Positions 22,873-29,167 of a stretch of DNA of 31,689 nucleotides are shown here, piece by piece. This DNA is from Candidatus Aenigmatarchaeota archaeon. GTDB lineage: Archaea > Aenigmatarchaeota > Aenigmatarchaeia > Aenigmatarchaeales > JAHLMR01. Positions within the stretch are counted from its first letter, which is position 1; each line of letters starts with the position of its first letter. A model generated the notes under the pieces. It saw only the letters and a program-made list of their open reading frames with translations, made no database searches and was not told where the DNA came from. Made by a program: the position numbers and the translations under genes. The stretch is from NCBI GenBank assembly GCA_018920255.1, contig JAHLMR010000006.1, positions 1-31,689 of the forward strand, read 5' to 3'.

Positions 22873-22972
22873 ATAAAAACGGCGATTTTTTAGGACCTAT
22901 TGAAACGAAGTTTTCTTTATTAATCTCTTTATCCCTTTTATTAGATATATCTAAACATATAGCATATCCCAT
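22865..22972 (-). pseudogene. Short frame, probable gene fragment (35 aa)
   Basis: Reads MGYAICLDISNKRDKEI, then NKENFVSIGPKKSPFLFK, and stops inside the last codons of the Nudix gene on the other strand. An AGGTGA site (shared with the stop of the gene at 22980) lies 7 nt before the ATG, so it could be translated. GYAICLDISNKRD followed by F-x-x-IGP loosely recalls the GYxxxxDxSxRD...PLGP part of fumarylacetoacetate hydrolase-fold proteins, but the rest of that fold is missing. Its NFVSIGPK codons recur, almost unchanged, at 30445-30470. A fragment of a lost gene is the simplest reading. Confidence 0.4.
22889..22914. repeat. 26-bp dispersed repeat, copy A
   Basis: Plus strand TTTAGGACCTATTGAAACGA continuing through AGTTTT; 24 of 26 positions match 30445-30470. 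Both copies sit in non-coding or decayed sequence. Confidence 0.7.
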
Positions 22973-22979
22973 TTTTAAT

Positions 22980-23192
22980 TCACCTATTTTTTAATCCTTC
23001 TATAAAATTAGTTATAAATTCTAATTCTTCTGATGCTCCTGGTATTATACTTGAAATGACTATTGAAAAAAGAGCCAAAAACAAATCCGAAACTCCAAAA
23101 TCCGGATTAAAAGGTGCAGCAAAAACAGAAACAGGAAACAAAAGAATAAATAAAAGAATAATAACATATTTTTTAAGAACAGCCTGACTCAT
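22980..23192 (-). CDS. Small secreted or membrane-bound protein
   Basis: A 70-aa product with a signal-like N-terminus (KKYVIILLFILLFPVSVFA, cleavage plausible after Ala25), then a short polar stretch and a second hydrophobic segment (DLFLALFSIVISSIIPG) with a charged helical end. Not recognised. A TATA-like stretch about 27 nt before the ATG at 23192 suggests its own promoter. Confidence 0.6.
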   Translation of the reverse strand: MSQAVLKKYVIILLFILLFPVSVFAAPFNPDFGVSDLFLALFSIVISSIIPGASEELEFITNFIEGLKNR

Positions 23193-23225
23193 ATAAATAA
23201 TTTTAATTTAAAATTAATATAAAAT

Positions 23226-23630
23226 CTACTCCTTCCACCCATAAATTTTTCTAGCAATATCTAAAAGATATTCTGCGACAACTTCATACTTTCCTTCCCA
23301 TGCTAAAGCATCTGATATATAACCTATTTCTTGATAAATCCAACTTTTAAAAAATTGTTTTCCTCTAGAAGAGTATTTTTTATCTACCTTTTTCAAGCTT
23401 TCTTTTATGTATTCTGATACTATTTTTATTGCATCCTCCTTTGTCTTTACTAAACCTATACTTCCTTGTAACTTTAAATATTCTTGAATTTTTCCTGCTT
23501 TAATAAAAAGAAGCATTTTTGTAAATTTTGTTTCATCTTCTTTATTATTAATAAATTCACTTGAAGCTATCCTTATTAAGTGCTCTATTGTAATTTCGGT
23601 ATATTTTAAAATATTTTGTATATTTGTCAT
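23226..23630 (-). CDS. Hypothetical helical protein, 134 aa
   Basis: Soluble and predicted almost wholly alpha-helical: TEITIEHLIRIASSEFI, DAIKIVSEYIKESLKKV, RGKQFFKSWIYQEIGYISDALAWEGKYEVVAEYLLDIARKIYGW. Looks like a four- to five-helix bundle; no catalytic motif seen and no family recognised. A TATA-like box about 27 nt upstream (23651-23662) indicates a separate leaderless message. Confidence 0.65.
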   Translation of the reverse strand: MTNIQNILKYTEITIEHLIRIASSEFINNKEDETKFTKMLLFIKAGKIQEYLKLQGSIGLVKTKEDAIKIVSEYIKESLKKVDKKYSSRGKQFFKSWIYQEIGYISDALAWEGKYEVVAEYLLDIARKIYGWKE

Positions 23631-23650
23631 AAAAATAATTTAAAAGAAGA

Positions 23651-23662
23651 AATATTTAAAAA
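23651..23662 (-). promoter_or_regulatory. TATA-like box for the gene starting at 23630
   Basis: Minus strand TTTTTAAATATT centred about 27 nt before the ATG. Confidence 0.5.
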
Positions 23663-23678
23663 TTAAAAAAATAAAAAA

Positions 23679-24419
23679 TTATCTTCGTTTCTCTAAATAG
23701 ATTGCTGTTAATGATATAAGACACATTGGTATAATAACAAATAAACTAATTAAACTGCCTATTAATGGTATAAAGTTTATTACTGTATATAATATTAGAT
23801 ATATTATTGATATTAATAGTACTAATATATAATTTTTCATTACAATACTAATACTTTTCTTTATTGTTTCAATTGGCCCCAAATTATCTATTGCTATTCC
23901 ATGGAATGATAGTGCAAATAAGATTATTATTAAATATGTTACAATACTTCCTATTAATGCGGTTATTCCTATATTCATTAAATTAGTTGGCGTTGCTATT
24001 AATGATGCGCTAAGTAGTATAGTTAAAGGAGCAAATAGTATAGTTAATATTATACTAAGTATTATAGATGTTATTATTGTTGTTATTGCATTTTCTTTTG
24101 CTACACTAAACATTGATGAAAGACTTGCCTTTCCTTTAATAGAATCTGCACATAATCTTATATATCCTACAAATAAAATTAAACCAACAAGTGTTCCTAT
24201 TAACATCATTATTGATACTATACTTAAACCTGAAAATATTGAAGTCATTAATGCCTGTGGTGATGTTAAATTTGCAATTCCAATAGATGCTATTCCTGCT
24301 ACTAATCCTATTCCCATAAACACTCCTATTATTATAAAGATTACAAATAATCCTAGAATTAAACTTAACCAATTTTTTGAAAATGCATCAAATGCCTGTT
24401 TAAAATATTTTTCTACCAA
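23679..24419 (-). CDS. Multi-pass membrane protein (GPDPase-membrane/DUF4013-like)
   Basis: About 246 aa with some six hydrophobic segments, Gly/Ala/Ser-rich and full of Ile and Leu; the short amphipathic N-terminus VEKYFKQAFDAFSKNWLSLILG and the internal IRLCADSIKGKASLSSMFSVAKEN recall the archaeal membrane proteins with a glycerophosphodiester phosphodiesterase-type membrane domain. These have no known enzyme activity. Start set at TTG 24419: the in-frame GTG at 24428 lies within the GAGGTGAT site that stands 5 nt before the TTG, and the only nearby ATG is out of frame. Confidence 0.7.
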   Translation of the reverse strand: MVEKYFKQAFDAFSKNWLSLILGLFVIFIIIGVFMGIGLVAGIASIGIANLTSPQALMTSIFSGLSIVSIMMLIGTLVGLILFVGYIRLCADSIKGKASLSSMFSVAKENAITTIITSIILSIILTILFAPLTILLSASLIATPTNLMNIGITALIGSIVTYLIIILFALSFHGIAIDNLGPIETIKKSISIVMKNYILVLLISIIYLILYTVINFIPLIGSLISLFVIIPMCLISLTAIYLEKRR

Positions 24420-24484
24420 GCATATCACCTCATTAAATTTTATTTTTTTACTTATTTATAAAGATTATTGATAGAGTCCTATAT

Positions 24485-25297
24485 TTAAAATTTATAACCA
24501 AGACTTTCAAAAACTCTTTTCATAATTAAAGCATCTTTTTCTAAAAGAGGACTTTCATTTATTATTGTTATATCTAGTTTTCTTTTAATTATTTCTTTTG
24601 CTAATGGTTCAAATTCTGGTTTATTATGAGAAATTGGAAGATGATTTTTTTCATTTCCTTTTCCTATACCAGCTGCTGTCCAATTTATTGAAGAAAAGTG
24701 AGAGTGAATATGTTTAAATTTTTTAATTTTATCAAATATCTCAGAATAATCTATTTTTCCACCATTTCTAGCATAAATATGTGCAAAATCAATTACTGGC
24801 ACACAAAATTTTAATTTCTTACAAACTTCTAAAATTTCATCTATAGTTCCCCATTGACTTAATCTTCCAGTTGTTTCTAGACCTAAAATAATATTTTTAA
24901 AAGAGTTTTCTAATTTAGAAATTTCTTCAATCATTGCGTTTGTACATTCCTGTGAATTTTTTAATCCATAATATCCAGCATGAATTACAACAATACTAGC
25001 TTCCATAGCAACTCCACGTTCAGCAGATTCTCTTATCATTCTATGGCTTGCTAATATCTTTGATTTATCTTTACTTGTTAAATTAATAAAATACGGTGCA
25101 TGTATACTTAAACTTACATCAAGCTCTTTAGCAACTTTTCCAAGCTCAATAGCTGCTTTTTCTGACATTTTTACTCCACGTACAAATTCAACTTCCATTG
25201 CATTTAGACCTAATTCTGAAACTGTTTTTACCCCGCAAATACTTGTACGTTCTTTAGCAGAAAGAGGAATTCCTGCTGGTCCTATTCTTATTTTCAT
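24485..25297 (-). CDS. nfo: Endonuclease IV-like TIM-barrel protein
   Basis: A 270-aa AP-endonuclease-family-2 TIM barrel. Metal-binding positions are visible: LSIHAPYFINL, VVIHAGYYG, ILGLETTGR, PVIDFAHIYARNGG, FKHIHSHFS and ITIINESP. These match the His/Glu/Asp set of endonuclease IV, which incises at abasic sites. Length is typical (about 270-280). The ATG at 25297 follows a TATA-like box (25320-25329) by about 27 nt. Related sugar-isomerase barrels share the fold, but the HAPY...HAGY...ET pattern favours a DNA-repair enzyme. Confidence 0.85.
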   Translation of the reverse strand: MKIRIGPAGIPLSAKERTSICGVKTVSELGLNAMEVEFVRGVKMSEKAAIELGKVAKELDVSLSIHAPYFINLTSKDKSKILASHRMIRESAERGVAMEASIVVIHAGYYGLKNSQECTNAMIEEISKLENSFKNIILGLETTGRLSQWGTIDEILEVCKKLKFCVPVIDFAHIYARNGGKIDYSEIFDKIKKFKHIHSHFSSINWTAAGIGKGNEKNHLPISHNKPEFEPLAKEIIKRKLDITIINESPLLEKDALIMKRVFESLGYKF

Positions 25298-25319
25298 AAG
25301 AAATATTTGAAAATTTTGA

Positions 25320-25329
25320 AATTTAAAAT
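25320..25329 (-). promoter_or_regulatory. TATA-like box for the endonuclease IV-like gene
   Basis: Minus strand ATTTTAAATT, touching the end of the MFS transporter gene and centred about 27 nt before the ATG at 25297. Confidence 0.45.
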
Positions 25330-26636
25330 TATATTTTTCTTATAGCTTCAAAAATATGTCCAAATTTTAATAAGCCTTTCATAGGATAGATTATTATAAA
25401 ATTAATAAATGCATGATATAATTTTATCTTCTTTCCTTTTTTTAAATCCTCTATTTTAAAAAGAAGTGAAGAAAAGAATAATCTTAAGAAAAATGATAGT
25501 AAAAGTAGAAGTTGTAAACCAGTAAACCAAAGAAATGTTAAATATTCTATATTTTGTGCAACAATTCCACCTAAAAATGAACCTAAGAAAACAGCTATTC
25601 CTGAAAATATTTTAAACTGAGAAATATATCTTGTTCTCTCATTTATTGGAGATGCATAAACTAGATAATTAAACCAAGATAAATCAAAACCTGACCAAAC
25701 AAAACCAGAAAAAATATTTGCTAATATAAGATAATATGGTGATGGTGATAATACCCAGAAAAATGGTACAAATGCAATTAAAACACCACAAACACTCATA
25801 ACAGATTTTATTCCAAATCTATCTATAATCTTTCCCCAATAAAGTTGGCTTATAAATGCAGAAATAATTTCTGCAGATAATATTAATGCATAAAATTCAT
25901 AACTTACTTTCATAAACTTTAAAGCATATACAGCAAAAAATGGTGATGCAATAAAGACAGCAAAATTAATTAAGAACATATAAATTAAAAATTTTTTAAA
26001 TGGTTTAGAAAATTTTGTTATTATAATTTTTTTATATTTTTCTTTCATACTGATATTTGGAATTTTATTTAAGTAAAAATAAGAAAATATTCCAAAAATA
26101 GAAGCAATAAAAAATAATAAAGAAAAGCCATTTATTCCATTAAATAAACCTAATAGCCAGCCAGCAAAAATTGTTGCTATAAAGGAAAATAAACCTGTAA
26201 AAAAATTTCTTTTTCCAAAAAATTTTCCTGATTTTTTCATTGATACTATTCCTGATATCCAACTTGCCCATGCAGTTGCTGACAAAGAATATATTCCATT
26301 ATAACTTGTAATTAAAATTATTAGTATAGAAACAGATATTATTCCTATAAATGAAAAAAATGAAATAAAAAATGTTAGTAAAATAGAAAGAAGAAATAGT
26401 GAAATACAAATAAACTTTATGGAAAATTTTTTATTTAAACTTATAACAAGAGGTTGAAGAGTTGTACTTAATAAATTTGAAATTGAGGTTAAAATACCTA
26501 TTTCAAAATTAGATGCTCCTAAAAAAAGAGCAAAAGGTGTAGAATAATTTGAAATTATACTATAATTAAAAGATGATGCACTACCGCTTATTATAGAATT
26601 CTTTTCAATATTTTTTAAATTGCTCATAAAAATCAT
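25329..26636 (-). CDS. Major facilitator superfamily transporter
   Basis: A 435-aa integral membrane protein with about twelve hydrophobic segments. SNFEIGILTSISNLLSTTLQPLVISLNKK (loop 2-3 region with a basic turn), WASWISGIVSMKKSGKFFGKRN and FISQLYWGKIIDRFGIKSVMSVCG (the repeated G-x-x-x-D-R-x-G motif) identify an MFS carrier. Substrate unknown. Its ATG overlaps the TGA of the adenosine-specific kinase gene (ATGA), so the two are translationally coupled; a nucleoside or related substrate is a reasonable guess. ATG at 26627 is an alternative start. Confidence 0.88.
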   Translation of the reverse strand: MIFMSNLKNIEKNSIISGSASSFNYSIISNYSTPFALFLGASNFEIGILTSISNLLSTTLQPLVISLNKKFSIKFICISLFLLSILLTFFISFFSFIGIISVSILIILITSYNGIYSLSATAWASWISGIVSMKKSGKFFGKRNFFTGLFSFIATIFAGWLLGLFNGINGFSLLFFIASIFGIFSYFYLNKIPNISMKEKYKKIIITKFSKPFKKFLIYMFLINFAVFIASPFFAVYALKFMKVSYEFYALILSAEIISAFISQLYWGKIIDRFGIKSVMSVCGVLIAFVPFFWVLSPSPYYLILANIFSGFVWSGFDLSWFNYLVYASPINERTRYISQFKIFSGIAVFLGSFLGGIVAQNIEYLTFLWFTGLQLLLLLSFFLRLFFSSLLFKIEDLKKGKKIKLYHAFINFIIIYPMKGLLKFGHIFEAIRKI

Positions 26637-27115
26637 AATTTATATTTTATTTTTCTTAAAAATTCTTTTCTTTCTTTAATATCTTTTTCATTTTCTACTC
26701 CTTTTGCTTTTTCACCATCTATAACCCCTAATATACCTCTTCCTTTTCCATTATCAGCAACTATAACCTCTACTTCATTTGCTGTTGCACAATCTATTTT
26801 ACAAACTTCAGGAAGATTTTTCAAAGAATTTAAAATATTAATTGGATATGCATCTTTAATAAAGATAATAGCAGTATGTCCTGCTGCAATTTTCATTGCA
26901 GTTTCTGAAGCTAATTTTATTAATTCTTTATCTGTTCCTTCTATTCTTATTAAACAAGGTCCGCTTGCTTCACAAAAAGCTAGCCCAAATTTAATTCCTG
27001 GCACAGATTTTACAATTGCTTCATAAATATCTTCAACTGACATTATAAAATGTGTTGATAATAAAATAAAATTACAGTTTTTTGGTACTTCGATTTTAAC
27101 AGTCTTAATTTCCAT
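26633..27115 (-). CDS. Adenosine-specific kinase (DUF355 family)
   Basis: 160 aa, highly conserved with the archaeal/thermophile family first described as adenosine-specific kinase. Diagnostic stretches are HFIMSVEDIYEAIVKSVPGIKFGLAFCEASGPCLIRIEG, AAGHTAIIFIKDAYPINILNSLK, PEVCKIDCATANEVEVIVAD, GRGILGVIDG and a C-terminal LRKIKYKL. Start set at the ATG at 27115, with AAAGGTGA 6 nt before; the in-frame GTG at 27124 is part of that site. The gene starts 14 nt after the CCA end of tRNA-Trp and may share its transcript. Its stop overlaps the MFS start. Confidence 0.93.
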   Translation of the reverse strand: MEIKTVKIEVPKNCNFILLSTHFIMSVEDIYEAIVKSVPGIKFGLAFCEASGPCLIRIEGTDKELIKLASETAMKIAAGHTAIIFIKDAYPINILNSLKNLPEVCKIDCATANEVEVIVADNGKGRGILGVIDGEKAKGVENEKDIKERKEFLRKIKYKL

Positions 27116-27146
27116 ATAATTCACCTTTATGGTGGGGCCAGAGAGA

Positions 27147-27247
27147 TTTTCTGAAACTTCTTCGAAGCTTCTTTTTCAAAAAAAGAAGCTTCAGCAAGAA
27201 AAACTGTCTTTCTTGATGAACCTTCTTTTTCTAAAAGAAGGTTCTTC
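27147..27247 (-). other. tRNA-Trp T-loop insertion (101 nt) made of three hairpins
   Basis: Lies between tRNA positions 59 and 60. On the minus strand it folds into three consecutive hairpins: 27244-27218 (12 bp, left arm GAACCTTCTTTT, loop AGA), 27215-27195 (7 bp, left arm CAAGAAA) and 27192-27164 (13 bp, left arm GAAGCTTCTTTTT, loop TTG). Arms are pyrimidine-only against purine-only. Presumed to be an intron removed by the tRNA splicing endonuclease. Confidence 0.65.
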
Positions 27248-27268
27248 TTTGAACTCCCGTCTGCTGGT

Positions 27269-27311
27269 TTCTTCTTATCATCTTATCTCAAAGCTCCAAT
27301 CAAAAAACCAA
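27269..27311 (-). other. tRNA-Trp anticodon-loop intron (43 nt)
   Basis: Between positions 37 and 38. The exon/intron stretch GCTCCAGT can pair over 8 bp with ATTGGAGC inside the intron, hiding the anticodon, as in many archaeal pre-tRNAs. The 3' splice site is placed by the cloverleaf, not by a visible bulge-helix-bulge. Confidence 0.65.
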
Positions 27312-27371
27312 CTGGAGCCAGCCATCCTACCTGGCTAGACTATGGCCCCTTTTAAATTATTTAATAATTTA

Positions 27372-27385
27372 GAAATTTATATACT
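27372..27385. promoter_or_regulatory. TATA-like element between tRNA-Trp and the PHP gene
   Basis: GAAATTTATATACT. The centre is about 26 nt before the PHP ATG (plus) and about 30 nt before the tRNA-Trp 5' end (minus, read as GTATATAAATTTC), so one near-symmetric element could serve both directions. Confidence 0.5.
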
Positions 27386-27405
27386 TTAAATTTTAAAAAT
27401 ATTTT

Positions 27406-28047
27406 ATGATAAATGCAGATTTTCATATTCATACATGTCTCTCAAAATGTTCAGTTTTAAAGCCAAATGAAATTGTTGAATTAGCTTTAAAGAAAAAATT
27501 AGATGTTATAGCTATTACAGATCATAATAATATAAAAGGAGCAGAAATTGTAAAAAAAATAGCAAAAAATAAAATTCTTGTTATAAAGGGTGTTGAAATA
27601 AAAACATATGAAGGTGAAATTTTAATTCTTAATCCCTCAAAAGTTTATAAGGGTAATTTAATAGAAGTTTGTGAAGAAGCAATTAAGGATAATGCTATAA
27701 TAATAGCTCCGCATCCATTTGATTTAATGAGAAATTCAATTCGAGATAATATAATTACTATATCTAAATATTTATCTGCAATAGAAATTTTTAACTCACG
27801 TGCAATTTTTCAGATGTTTAATAAAAAAGCAATGGAAACTGCAAAAAAGTTAAAAATTCCAGGTATTGTTGGGAGTGATTCTCATACAAAATATGAAATA
27901 GGGAGAGTTAAAAATATTTTTGATTGTGAAAAAAAGGAGGAAGAGATTTTTGAAAAATTAAGAAGGGGGGAATTTAAAATTTTCTATAGGAAAAGTCCAG
28001 CTTGGGTTCATACTGTTGCTAAGTTTAGCAAGTTTATAAAAATTTGA
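27406..28047 (+). CDS. PHP-domain metal-dependent phosphoesterase
   Basis: A 213-aa PHP protein: ADFHIHTCLS (His7, His9), AITDHNN (Asp39, His40), KGVEIKTYEGEILIL (Glu64), APHPFD (His103) and GSDSHT (Asp158, His160), the complete trinuclear metal set. Related archaeal/bacterial proteins hydrolyse small phosphoesters or oligonucleotides (TrpH/RNase AM-like); the exact substrate is unknown. Leaderless start probable. Its last 90 nt overlap, tail to tail, the end of the UbiA gene. Confidence 0.9.
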   Translation: MINADFHIHTCLSKCSVLKPNEIVELALKKKLDVIAITDHNNIKGAEIVKKIAKNKILVIKGVEIKTYEGEILILNPSKVYKGNLIEVCEEAIKDNAIIIAPHPFDLMRNSIRDNIITISKYLSAIEIFNSRAIFQMFNKKAMETAKKLKIPGIVGSDSHTKYEIGRVKNIFDCEKKEEEIFEKLRRGEFKIFYRKSPAWVHTVAKFSKFIKI

Positions 28048-28989
28048 TTCAAAATCAATTATAATTTTTTCTTGAAGTATAGTAATATTTTTACTGATAG
28101 GTTCAAATGTTTTATTTAATTCATTATCTATTAGTGCTACTGATTGGGATGAACATAATAAAACTGAAAATAGGAAAATAATAAATGCAGAAATGAAAAA
28201 AAGATAGTTTCCAATTTTTATTGTTAGTAATTCTGAGAATTTTTTGGATTTATAAATATAAAATGTTATTATGGTAATTGAAAAACATCCTATTGAAATA
28301 AGAAGAAGTTTATATGGATATACAAATAAAGATAAAATAAAAAATAAAATAACTGGTATTCCTAAAAGTTTTATTTTATAATAAATTTTGTAATTATCTA
28401 AATTTTTAATATTTTTATAAAAAATATAGAAAAATAAATATACAGATGAATAAAGGAAAACTAAAAAAAATGGGAAATTTAAAAGTGAATTAGAAAGTAT
28501 AAACCAACTTGCTGAAACTTTTGATGATTGTAAAAAGAAAAAATTTAATTTACAAAGTTTTGTTTTCTTTAGTCTTGTAAAATTTGAAGAATGAAGAAAA
28601 TTAAAAAATAAGCTTAAAAAAACTGCAAAACCAAATAAAGTATTTACATAAAATGATATACTTAAACCAATAATAGAATAAATAAACATCAATGAAATAG
28701 CTGTTTCTTTTGTAATTCTTTTATTTATTAAAGGCTTTATTTTATTTTTAATTTCATCATTTTTATCTTCTTCATAATCCATTAAATCATTTAAATAGTA
28801 TATAGAATGATAAGCAAGTAGAAAACCAAATAAGCCTAAAAATAATGAAAATAAATTACTAATATTTCCATAAATTAAAAAATAATGTGCTGGTAATATA
28901 AAAAATGTAATTATATTTTTAAAAAGGTTAATTAAATATAACCTAAAATCTATTTCAGCGAGTTTCATAGCTATTTCATTAAACATCAT
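27958..28989 (-). CDS. UbiA-family prenyltransferase
   Basis: A 343-aa membrane enzyme of the UbiA superfamily, which includes the archaeal enzymes that add isoprenoid chains to lipids or quinones. The first Asp-rich motif is NDLMDYEEDKND (67-78), followed by KIKPLINKRIT; the second, usually DxxDxxxD, is weak here (KNIKNLDNYKIYYK). About eight hydrophobic segments are visible. A soluble tail of about 58 residues follows the last helix (after about 285), and its final 29 codons are antisense to the PHP gene. ATG at 28986 is an alternative start. A TATA-like box lies about 27 nt upstream. Possible link with Tes in lipid synthesis is speculative. Confidence 0.8.
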   Translation of the reverse strand: MMFNEIAMKLAEIDFRLYLINLFKNIITFFILPAHYFLIYGNISNLFSLFLGLFGFLLAYHSIYYLNDLMDYEEDKNDEIKNKIKPLINKRITKETAISLMFIYSIIGLSISFYVNTLFGFAVFLSLFFNFLHSSNFTRLKKTKLCKLNFFFLQSSKVSASWFILSNSLLNFPFFLVFLYSSVYLFFYIFYKNIKNLDNYKIYYKIKLLGIPVILFFILSLFVYPYKLLLISIGCFSITIITFYIYKSKKFSELLTIKIGNYLFFISAFIIFLFSVLLCSSQSVALIDNELNKTFEPISKNITILQEKIIIDFESNFYKLAKLSNSMNPSWTFPIENFKFPPS

Positions 28990-29010
28990 ATAAAATAAAT
29001 TTTAGAAAAG

Positions 29011-29022
29011 AATATTTAAATT
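29011..29022 (-). promoter_or_regulatory. TATA-like box for the UbiA gene
   Basis: Minus strand AATTTAAATATT centred about 27 nt before the ATG at 28989. Confidence 0.5.
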
Positions 29023-29065
29023 TTATATAAAATACGACAAAAAATATATTTAAATTCATAAATTA

Positions 29066-29141
29066 TGGAGCCCTGGGCCGGATTTGAACCGGCGACTTGC
29101 CGCTTACAAGGCGGCCGCTCTACCAGCTGAGCCACCAGGGC
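29066..29141 (-). tRNA. tRNA-Thr (anticodon TGT), CCA encoded
   Basis: Cloverleaf by eye: acceptor GCCCTGG/CCAGGGC; D stem GCTC/GAGC; anticodon stem GCCGC/GCGGC with loop CTTGTAA, anticodon TGT reading ACA/ACG/ACU; variable AAGTC; T stem GCCGG/CCGGC with loop TTCAAAT; discriminator T, as expected for archaeal tRNA-Thr; CCA at 29068-29066. No intron. 49 of its 73 body bases are G or C. It starts 26 nt after the stop of the glycosyltransferase gene. Confidence 0.97.
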
Positions 29142-29167
29142 ATAAAATATAAATCTAAATTTAAATT

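Larger units (their letters stand above)
27130..27349 (-). tRNA. tRNA-Trp (anticodon CCA) interrupted by two insertions, CCA encoded
   Basis: Three exons assemble into a 76-nt tRNA: 27349-27312 (positions 1-37), 27268-27248 (38-59) and 27146-27130 (60-76). Acceptor GGGGCCA/TGGCCCC; D stem GTCT/GGAT with G18-G19; anticodon stem GCTGG/CCAGC, loop C-T-CCA-G-A; variable AGAC; T stem GGGAG/CTCTC (one G-U) with loop TTCAAA+T; discriminator A and an encoded CCA. Exact exon lengths fit standard numbering, which is strong support. The first insertion is at the canonical 37/38 intron site, the second inside the T loop. Boundaries are inferred from the cloverleaf; I could not draw a clean bulge-helix-bulge at either site. 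No uninterrupted tRNA-Trp is present in the window. Confidence 0.85.

Noticed and set aside
22889-22914. CRISPR repeat, because the plus strand ends in ATTGAAAC like many CRISPR repeats
   Set aside because: Only two isolated copies 7.5 kb apart, no array or spacers, no cas genes in the window, and the copies differ in a codon-like way.
22865-22972. A functional fumarylacetoacetate hydrolase
   Set aside because: Only a short stretch resembles the family and the catalytic domain is absent; kept as a gene fragment.
27269-27311. C/D-box guide RNA in the tRNA-Trp intron, as in haloarchaea
   Set aside because: A C-box-like ATGATAA is present, but there is no CTGA D box and the 43-nt intron is too short for a normal guide.
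27129-27338. An open frame of about 69 codons on the plus strand in the structured region
   Set aside because: It is the antisense of the tRNA-Trp exons and hairpin insertion; composition and stems are explained by the RNA gene, and the start lacks a ribosome-binding site.
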